Shown: positions 22,303 through 27,978 of the stretch, piece after piece
Position numbering within the stretch: position 1 is the first letter of the stretch
Layout of the letters: each line of letters starts with the position of its first letter
Assembly (NCBI GenBank): GCA_023428655.1
Contig: JAEYXC010000471.1
Coordinates: 1 to 27,978 of the forward strand
DNA from: Bacillota bacterium
GTDB taxonomy: Bacteria > Bacillota > Clostridia > Lachnospirales > Lachnospiraceae
Length of the DNA stretch: 27,978 nucleotides
Direction: 5' to 3'
The notes under the pieces: model-generated
The model's input: only the letters and a program-made list of their open reading frames with translations
Told to the model about the DNA's origin: nothing
Databases searched by the model: none
Made by a program: the position numbers and the translations under genes

Positions 22303-24759
22303 ATGAAGGAAGGTATGAGTAGGAAGGATGATACAATTAGAGCGAAGGCCAAGCAGCTGGTAGCACAGATGACTTTGGAAGAGAAGGCCGGTCTTTGTTC
22401 CGGTAAGGATTGCTGGAATTTAAAGGATATTCCAAGGCTAGGACTGGAGACGATCATGGTGGACGACGGTCCCCATGGACTTCGTAAACAGACAGGAGCG
22501 ACGGATAATCTAGGAATCGGAGATAGTCTTCCCGCGGTCTGCTTTCCAACTGCCAGTGCCATGGCCTGCAGCTTTGATGTGGAGCTTGCGAAGGAGGTTG
22601 GCAGGGCAATCGGTGAGGAGTGCTTACAGGAGGAGGTAAGCGTTATTCTTGGGCCGGGAGTAAACCAGAAGAGAAGCCCTCTTTGTGGACGGAATTTTGA
22701 ATATTTCAGTGAGGATCCTCTGGTGTCCGGTGAAATGGCGGTGGGAATGATACAGGGAGTTCAGAGTACGGGAATCGGTACCTCCTTAAAGCATTTTGCT
22801 GTGAACAATCAGGAGAGAAGGAGGATGACGATTAGTGCGGTGGTGGATGAACGAGCACTGCGGGAAACCTATCTGAAGGCCTTTGAGATTGCAGTGAAGA
22901 AGGGGCGACCGGAGACAGTTATGTGTGCCTATAATCGACTGAACGGAGATTATTGCAGCGAGAATCCGGAGCTTCTCACCAGGATACTACGTGAGGAATG
23001 GGGCTTTGATGGGTTGGTAGTGTCGGACTGGGGAGCGGTGAATGATCGTTCTCTTGGTATTAAGGCAGGAATGGATCTGGAGATGCCGGGAAGCATGGGC
23101 ATTAATGATGCAAAGCTGGTAGAGGCAGTAAAGAAGGGGGAACTAAGGGAAGAAGAGCTGAATCATTCTGCCGAGAGAGTGACCGAATTAATTCTAAAGC
23201 AAATGGGAGTAAAGCAGAAGGATTATCGTTATGATGTAGCAAAGCATCATGCATTGGCAGTGAAGGCTGCGGAGCAATCCATTGTATTATTAAAGAATGA
23301 GGAGAATATATTACCCGGTAAAATAGACCAAAGAATAGCGGTAATCGGAGCCTTTGCAAAGGAACCCAGATATCAGGGAGCCGGCAGCTCAAAGCTGCAT
23401 CCGATCAAGGTTGAGAATGCCCTTGAGGTGATGCAGGAGATGGGTATTAATATCACATATGCCAAGGGCTATGATCCGGTCAAAGGGCGTAGGTTGGAGG
23501 AAGAAAAGGAAGCGCAGCTCCTTACAGAGGCATGTAAGGCGGCGAAGGGGAAGGACATCGTTTACCTCTTTATAGGACTGGAGGAAGGCTATGAATCGGA
23601 AGGCTTTGACCGAACCACACTATCCATACCTGAGAGCCACAATCGTCTGGTTCATGCTGTGGCGGAGTGTAACCCGAATGTTGTGGTTATTCTTCACGGA
23701 GGAGCAGTAATGGAGCTACCCTGGCAGGATAAGGTGAAGGGGATTCTGCTCGCCTATCTGTCCGGAGAGGGAGGCGGAAGAGCGGTTGCTAATCTTTTGT
23801 TAGGAAAAGCAGTTCCATGCGGGAAGCTAGCCGAAACCTGGCCGATGAAGCTGCAGGATACCCCTTCCTATCATTATTTCCCGGGAGGAAGAGATACAGT
23901 AGAATATCGTGAAAGTATCTATGTAGGGTACCGCTACTATGAGAAGGCACAAATACCGGTTCGTTATCCCTTTGGGCATGGTCTATCCTATACCGATTTT
24001 CGTTATACCGAGCTTGAAGTAGGTAAGAGTAGCTGTGATTATGGGGAAACGATTGAGATTAGTTTTACCATTACCAATAGAGGAAACGTCAAAGCGAGAG
24101 AGACAGCCTTTGTTTTCGTTGGCCATAACAATGAGAAGGTATTTCTACCGAAGAAGGAGCTGAGAGCCTTTACAAAGGTGGAATTGGCACCGGGAGAAAG
24201 TAAGAGGATATCGATACCACTTGACACCAAGGAGTTTGGATATTATAACACTCTGATTAAAGATTGGTACGCAGAGAGCGGTACCTATGAGGTGTATGTG
24301 GGAGCATCCAGCGCAGATATCCGATTACAGCAGGAGGTATGGTTGAATAGTCCTCCACAGCCTCAACCGGATCTGAGAGAGATGGCACCCACCTATTACA
24401 ATCTTACCATGGGGGAGTTTAGAGTTGAAGACAGGGAATTTGAAGCACTCTACAATAAGACCCTCCCGATTCACGATAGTAAACCGGTGAGGCCTTATAA
24501 TCATAACAATACGCTGGAGGATATCCAGCATACATGGACAGGTAAACTTATCCTGATGGTTGCGTCGCGGATGACGAAGAAGGTAACCAGTAGTTCCAAG
24601 GAGGAAGAGGCTATGATGTCCAGTATGATCAAGGAGATGCCGTTTCACTCGTTGGTTACCACCGGAGAAGGGATGGTATCCGAGGCCTTGGTGGAAGGAA
24701 TTCTGTATATTGTCAATGGTCAGCCATTTAAGGGCATCAAGACATTACTACGGTCCTGA
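22303..24759 (+). CDS. GH3 beta-glucosidase with fibronectin-III-like domain and C-terminal helical tail
   Basis: An 818-residue family 3 glycoside hydrolase without a signal peptide, so intracellular. The N-terminal barrel carries KHFAVNNQE (163-171) and the nucleophile Asp242 in VVSDWGAV. The second domain starts near IAVIGAFAKEPRYQGAGSS (344-362) and has EGYESEGFDR (428-437), where the acid/base Glu is expected. A fibronectin-III-like domain spans about 580-660, and a helical tail of about 100 residues follows (NTLEDI..., MIKEMPFHSLV..., ILYIVNGQ). GGAGG lies 7 nt before the ATG. It removes terminal beta-glucosyl residues from imported oligosaccharides; xylosidase or another specificity cannot be excluded. 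Its stop is 2 bp from the stop of the converging regulator gene. Confidence 0.92.
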   Translation: MKEGMSRKDDTIRAKAKQLVAQMTLEEKAGLCSGKDCWNLKDIPRLGLETIMVDDGPHGLRKQTGATDNLGIGDSLPAVCFPTASAMACSFDVELAKEVGRAIGEECLQEEVSVILGPGVNQKRSPLCGRNFEYFSEDPLVSGEMAVGMIQGVQSTGIGTSLKHFAVNNQERRRMTISAVVDERALRETYLKAFEIAVKKGRPETVMCAYNRLNGDYCSENPELLTRILREEWGFDGLVVSDWGAVNDRSLGIKAGMDLEMPGSMGINDAKLVEAVKKGELREEELNHSAERVTELILKQMGVKQKDYRYDVAKHHALAVKAAEQSIVLLKNEENILPGKIDQRIAVIGAFAKEPRYQGAGSSKLHPIKVENALEVMQEMGINITYAKGYDPVKGRRLEEEKEAQLLTEACKAAKGKDIVYLFIGLEEGYESEGFDRTTLSIPESHNRLVHAVAECNPNVVVILHGGAVMELPWQDKVKGILLAYLSGEGGGRAVANLLLGKAVPCGKLAETWPMKLQDTPSYHYFPGGRDTVEYRESIYVGYRYYEKAQIPVRYPFGHGLSYTDFRYTELEVGKSSCDYGETIEISFTITNRGNVKARETAFVFVGHNNEKVFLPKKELRAFTKVELAPGESKRISIPLDTKEFGYYNTLIKDWYAESGTYEVYVGASSADIRLQQEVWLNSPPQPQPDLREMAPTYYNLTMGEFRVEDREFEALYNKTLPIHDSKPVRPYNHNNTLEDIQHTWTGKLILMVASRMTKKVTSSSKEEEAMMSSMIKEMPFHSLVTTGEGMVSEALVEGILYIVNGQPFKGIKTLLRS

Positions 24760-24761
24760 GA

Positions 24762-25262
24762 TTAGTTCGGTGTGGGGTCTTCGGCTTCTTCAAGAAGTCT
24801 CATCATCTTATGGAGAGAGTTTAGAAGATTGCCTGCATAGCTTTGTTCCAGATCCAGATTGCAAATCATTTTCTTAGGAATTTCGATCGCAATCGTCTTT
24901 AGCTCCTCACCCTTTTGTGTTAGTTTGATATATACGTTTCGTTCATCGCTGGAGCTGCGGATACGTTTAATGTATTCCAAGGACTCCAGCTTTTTTAACA
25001 TTGGCGTAAGGGTGCCGGAATCTAAGTATAAGCGCTTGCCCAGCTCCTTAACTGTGACATCATCCTTCTCCCACAAAGCCATCATTATGATATAGCCGGT
25101 ATAGGTAAGGTCATAGGGCTCCAGAAGATTTTTATATTTTTTGATGATTTCCTTGGAGCATACATAGAGGGAAAAGCAGAGCTGATTATCAAGCATTAAT
25201 AAATCATAATTCGATTTATCCTTCCCATTCCCTGTTGGGTTATTATTTAATGAAGTATCCAT
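24762..25262 (-). CDS. MarR-family transcriptional regulator, OhrR-like
   Basis: A 166-residue winged-helix repressor on the minus strand. The start at 25262 is preferred (AGAGAGG 7 nt upstream); an in-frame ATG 14 codons earlier lacks a comparable site. LDNQLCFSLYVCSKEI (24-39) with Cys29 matches the N-terminal reactive cysteine of OhrR-type peroxide sensors. The DNA-binding region is VTVKELGKRLYLDSGTLTPMLKKLE, followed by the wing RSSSDERNVYIKLT. Proteins of this kind derepress targets when the cysteine is oxidised. No ohr peroxidase gene is in the window. An inverted repeat at 25299-25322 upstream is a candidate autoregulatory operator. Control of the adjacent sugar operon is possible but not supported by a shared site. 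Confidence 0.9.
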   Translation of the reverse strand: MDTSLNNNPTGNGKDKSNYDLLMLDNQLCFSLYVCSKEIIKKYKNLLEPYDLTYTGYIIMMALWEKDDVTVKELGKRLYLDSGTLTPMLKKLESLEYIKRIRSSSDERNVYIKLTQKGEELKTIAIEIPKKMICNLDLEQSYAGNLLNSLHKMMRLLEEAEDPTPN

Positions 25263-25298
25263 TCGATTACCTCTCTTTGCTACTATATATTTGGATCC

Positions 25299-25322
25299 AA
25301 ACATAACACTCCGGTTATGTTT
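25299..25322. promoter_or_regulatory. Inverted repeat upstream of the OhrR-like gene, candidate operator
   Basis: AAACATAAC (25299-25307) and GTTATGTTT (25314-25322) are perfect inverted repeats separated by 6 bp, about 40 bp before the regulator's start codon. Self-repression through such sites is common for MarR/OhrR proteins. The rest of the gap 25305-25663 holds the 25598 promoter, a duplicated CTACAAGAAG word near 25561-25580 and otherwise AT-rich sequence. Confidence 0.55.
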
Positions 25323-25597
25323 CCTTCCATCTTTTGCCGAAGCTATAATAAGAAGGTACTAAGTCTGATGAACTCTTCCCTAACTATCAATAGTATATAT
25401 TATACCTATTCTAGTGTGTATTGTTGCATTGATTGAATCAATTTGATAAATGCTTTACAATTAGATTTTATACAATTTTTAATAAAATGTCAATAAAGTC
25501 TTGTAGGGTGGATGCTATGGGGGTGTAGGGAGACGGAAATTATCCATCGTTATACAGTTCTACAAGAAGCTACAAGAAGATTCGGAGGTTGTTTTAC

Positions 25598-25626
25598 TTG
25601 ATGTTACAGTAAAAGCAAGGTATAAT
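25598..25626 (+). promoter_or_regulatory. Sigma-A promoter of the CPBP protease gene
   Basis: TTGATG (25598-25603) and TATAAT (25621-25626) are separated by 17 bp and lie about 40 bp before the ATG at 25664. Confidence 0.75.
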
Positions 25627-25663
25627 TTAAAATAATAATCATTGGAATAGGAGATGTGTCGGG

Positions 25664-26344
25664 ATGGAAAGAACGACTCAAAGGAGTAAGTCGAGCACAA
25701 TAATTATCATCATGGTATTGGCTTGTATCATAATGGCTTTTGTAGAAGCGATCCTATCACCGGGTTATGCACTAAAATCAGTTATTAAGCTTATCCTATT
25801 TCTATTTTTACCAATTATTATACTAAGAAAGCAAAAGACTATTGATATCTTAGGTCTGATCTATAGAAAGAAGAAGCTGCTTCTTCCGATACTTCTTGGA
25901 ATCGGAGTGTATCTGTTCATTATCGCAGCTTATTATACAATAGGGAGATTGTTTGACTTTTCTCAGGTAGCGGAAGCAATTACCGCTTCCAGCGGGGTAG
26001 GTAAAACGGAGTTTGTCTGGGTTTCCCTTTATATCTCACTGGTGAACTCACTTGTGGAGGAGTTTTTCTTTCGGGGAATTGGTTTTCTTGTACTTGGTAG
26101 CCTTACCACCAGACGCTTTGCCTATTTGTTCAGTGCGGCTGTTTTTTCCCTATATCACGTGGCGATTATGTCCAGTTGGTTTAGTTTTTCTCTGTTTTTA
26201 TTATTATTAGTCAGCTTGTTTGTAGCGGGTTTACTGTTTAATTGGCTTGATGAGAAGTACAAAACGATATTACCATCCTGGATGGTTCACATGTGTGCTA
26301 ATTTTGCGATCAACACCATTGGATTTATTTTATTTGGAATTTAA
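25664..26344 (+). CDS. CPBP family intramembrane metalloprotease
   Basis: A 226-residue hydrophobic protein of the CPBP (CAAX protease / bacteriocin-processing, Abi) family, with about six or more membrane segments. The three catalytic motifs are present: EEFFFR (132-137), FSLYH with His165, and HMCAN with His209 and Asn213. These residues support glutamate-dependent intramembrane cleavage; the bacterial substrates are mostly unknown, with roles proposed in peptide maturation and self-immunity to bacteriocins. No bacteriocin gene is visible nearby. It has its own promoter at 25598-25626, and the ribosome binding site is weak (GGAGATGTG). It may be co-transcribed with the gene 103 bp downstream, as no terminator is evident between them. 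Confidence 0.9.
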   Translation: MERTTQRSKSSTIIIIMVLACIIMAFVEAILSPGYALKSVIKLILFLFLPIIILRKQKTIDILGLIYRKKKLLLPILLGIGVYLFIIAAYYTIGRLFDFSQVAEAITASSGVGKTEFVWVSLYISLVNSLVEEFFFRGIGFLVLGSLTTRRFAYLFSAAVFSLYHVAIMSSWFSFSLFLLLLVSLFVAGLLFNWLDEKYKTILPSWMVHMCANFAINTIGFILFGI

Positions 26345-26447
26345 GTAAATCGGAAGATAAAAGGGCGCAATAGACGTTCTTACTATATATAAAAGCAAAA
26401 ACTATGCGTGAGTAAGCATAATAATTTAGTAAGAAGAGGGTGAAGCA

Positions 26448-27083
26448 ATGCTACCGGAGCAAACGAAGGAATTGAATTATTTATATGTGGTATTTGTCTC
26501 AACGAATACAATTATGGGGAAGGGAATTCGTCTGTTTACGAGAAATAAGTACAGCCATGTTACAATTGCCTTTGAACGAGATCTGAGGGCAATGTATTCC
26601 TTTGCCAGATACTATATCAATTCGCCAATCTATGGGGGCTTTGTTGTGGAGAGGCCCGGGCGTTATCTTCATGGAGAACAGGATGTTTTGGTGAAAATCT
26701 GCGAGGTGCCGGTTGATCAGGGAGAGTACGAGCGTATCCGTAAGGAAATCGAGTATTTTAAGAGACATCGGGAGGTCATGATCTATAATACCATCAACGC
26801 TTTGCTGTCTCTATTAGGGAAACGCTTACAAGTAAAGGATATGTATACCTGTCTGGAGTTTGCGACCCATCTCCTTCGTTATCCAAAAATGAATGCGATA
26901 CGAGAACTGGAACGCAGATTAGCGGATCACGTGATTTATACAGGGAGTCTACGGGACACAGCGAAGTGGCAGCAGGAGCGGATTGGTGAGGATGAATTCT
27001 TTCGACGACGTAGAGTAATTGGTATTGCTTATGATACGGTGTATCATTTCCGTAAGGTGGTCCAAAGAGTGCTGCATGCTTAA
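26448..27083 (+). CDS. Putative cysteine peptidase-like protein (permuted NlpC/P60 type), function unknown
   Basis: A 211-residue protein without a signal peptide. The first part (about 12-40) reads YVVFVSTNTIMGKGIRLFTRN then KYSHVTIAF, with His37 after a strand. A cysteine follows much later in DMYTCLEFATHLL (Cys135). This His-before-Cys order and spacing resemble circularly permuted NlpC/P60 (papain-like, YiiX-type) proteins, in which these two residues form the active site. Basic C-terminus (RRRR near 190). The protein recurs, as I recall, in Clostridia as an uncharacterised family. GAAGAGGGTGA lies shortly before the ATG. The fold is an inference from motif order; the substrate is unknown. 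Confidence 0.7.
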   Translation: MLPEQTKELNYLYVVFVSTNTIMGKGIRLFTRNKYSHVTIAFERDLRAMYSFARYYINSPIYGGFVVERPGRYLHGEQDVLVKICEVPVDQGEYERIRKEIEYFKRHREVMIYNTINALLSLLGKRLQVKDMYTCLEFATHLLRYPKMNAIRELERRLADHVIYTGSLRDTAKWQQERIGEDEFFRRRRVIGIAYDTVYHFRKVVQRVLHA

Positions 27084-27116
27084 AGGAAGTACATAGGATG
27101 GGATGGAGGTGCATTT

Positions 27117-27623
27117 ATGAAGGGCTTTTATTATGAAACAAAATTGGGAAAAATATTCCTTGCAGAGGATGGACATGGTATCACTGAGGTAACTTTGGTA
27201 AAGGATCCTAATTCACCGGAGGACAAGAATTCATCAAAAAGAAAAAGTATCTCAAACTATGAGCTGGAGGAGACTCCGTTGATCCGTCAGACAATGACAG
27301 AGCTTACCGAGTACTTTTATGGAAGACGAACCGAATTTAGTATCAGCCTTAACCCGGAGGGAACCGAATTTCAGAAAAAGGTATGGGAGGCTCTCAGAGC
27401 GATTCCTTATGGTGAGACCAGAAGCTATCAGGAGATCGCAGAAGCGGTGGGGAATAAGAAAGCCAGTCGTGCCGTCGGTATGGCGAACCATCATAACCCG
27501 ATTATGTGTATCATCCCCTGCCATCGTGTCATCGGAGCGAAGGGTACTTTGGTGGGATATGCAGGAGGACTGGATAAGAAGGCTGCACTGCTAACCTTGG
27601 AGCAAAACAAGAGATTGAGTTGA
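27117..27623 (+). CDS. ogt: Methylated-DNA--protein-cysteine S-methyltransferase
   Basis: A 168-residue O6-alkylguanine-DNA alkyltransferase that repairs alkylated guanine by transferring the alkyl group to its own cysteine. The acceptor is Cys135 in IIPCHRVIG. The DNA-binding helix region is RSYQEIAEAVGNKKASRAVGMA (102-123, with the arginine finger Arg118). GYAGGLDKK lies after the active site. An N-terminal RNase-H-like domain occupies about 1-80. GGAGG precedes the ATG by about 9 nt. It lacks an AdaA/AdaB regulatory domain, so it is the stand-alone Ogt type. It lies 33 bp after the preceding gene. Confidence 0.94.
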   Translation: MKGFYYETKLGKIFLAEDGHGITEVTLVKDPNSPEDKNSSKRKSISNYELEETPLIRQTMTELTEYFYGRRTEFSISLNPEGTEFQKKVWEALRAIPYGETRSYQEIAEAVGNKKASRAVGMANHHNPIMCIIPCHRVIGAKGTLVGYAGGLDKKAALLTLEQNKRLS

Positions 27624-27697
27624 CAAGCAGTATATTAATGATAAAACAATAATACAATAAGATAAGACATCAAATGAAAAGGAAAGGAAGTATCAAT

Positions 27698-27978
27698 ATG
27701 AATAAGGAATGGTCCCTGGATGTATTATATAAAGGCTTTCAGGATGAGAAATACAAGGAAGATAAAGTAAGTCTGCAGGAATTAACAAAAGAGCTAATTC
27801 TTTTTAGCGAAGCTTTAGAACAAGGAAATAAGGAAGAGGAAACCTTAATAAAGGCTGTGGAATATCTGGAGCAATTTCAATTACTCAGAACAAAGCTAAG
27901 CTATTATGTGGCTCTAAGACAGTCGGTTAATACCTCTGACAGTGAGACAGTGAATGAGATGAATGCCATCGAAAAGCA
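27698..27978 (+). CDS. M3 family oligoendopeptidase, N-terminal fragment (3' end outside window)
   Basis: The frame opens at ATG 27698, 7 nt after GGAAAGGAAG, and stays open to the window end (93 complete codons). The product begins NKEWSLDVLYKGFQDEKY, then QFQLLRTKLSYYVALRQSVNT, which matches the helical N-terminal region of PepF-type oligoendopeptidases (WSLDxLY start, FxxLRxxLxxYVxLR helix). These are cytoplasmic zinc peptidases that degrade short peptides. The HExxH active site would lie far downstream and is not in the window, so the call rests on the N-terminus only. Confidence 0.8.
   Translation, partial: MNKEWSLDVLYKGFQDEKYKEDKVSLQELTKELILFSEALEQGNKEEETLIKAVEYLEQFQLLRTKLSYYVALRQSVNTSDSETVNEMNAIEK

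Overview
The window reads as a chromosomal segment of an anaerobic Firmicute of class Clostridia, most likely a Lachnospiraceae-type organism. Evidence: moderately AT-rich DNA, strong GGAGG-type ribosome binding sites, sigma-A promoters of TTGACA/TATAAT type, a DUF3793 gene, a small four-cysteine protein of a type I recall from Lachnospiraceae, an OhrR-like MarR regulator and a GPH-transporter/glycosidase operon. No tRNA, rRNA, CRISPR array, insertion sequence or phage gene was found. Species cannot be fixed from sequence alone.

Layout. (1) 1-1226: 3' part of a membrane chemoreceptor, closed by a terminator at about 1286-1341. (2) 1413-4127: four same-strand genes (small Cys protein, SDR-type NAD-dependent epimerase/dehydratase, DUF3793 protein, EamA transporter). 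(3) 4127-4442: A-rich non-coding tandem repeat of about 136 bp. (4) 4557-5642: M42 aminopeptidase with its own terminator. (5) 6086-16693: a chemotaxis locus from a near-consensus promoter: cheY, cheW, cheA, a giant soluble receptor, cheR, cheB and an HD-GYP protein. (6) 16715-17740: a lone argC behind a promoter with two ArgR-like boxes. (7) 18193-18696 (minus): a small HD-domain protein. (8) 18920-24759: a GPH sugar transporter, a GH13 alpha-glucosidase and a GH3 beta-glucosidase behind a promoter overlapped by a perfect 36-bp palindrome. (9) 24762-25262 (minus): an OhrR/MarR regulator, tail to tail with the GH3 gene. (10) 25664 to the end: a CPBP membrane protease homologue, a permuted NlpC/P60-like protein, an O6-alkylguanine-DNA methyltransferase and the 5' part of an M3 oligoendopeptidase.

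The outstanding feature is the receptor at 9139-13569 (1476 aa from the preferred start). It has a canonical MCP signalling tip but no sensory domain, membrane segment or HAMP domain. Both arms of its coiled-coil hairpin are built from an exact 56-residue (8-heptad) repeat, about 11 units on each side and with no insertion or deletion. The predicted hairpin has about 100 heptads per arm, roughly 100 nm, several times longer than ordinary chemoreceptors. The N-arm units carry CheR-type methylation consensus sites about every 28 residues, and cheR and cheB lie directly downstream. I infer a dedicated chemosensory system built around an extended, multiply modifiable rod whose input is unknown and whose operon also encodes a probable c-di-GMP phosphodiesterase.

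The carbohydrate operon should import an oligosaccharide and hydrolyse alpha- and beta-glucosidic bonds inside the cell. Its two glycosidases seem to share a small helical module, at the N-terminus of the GH13 and the C-terminus of the GH3.
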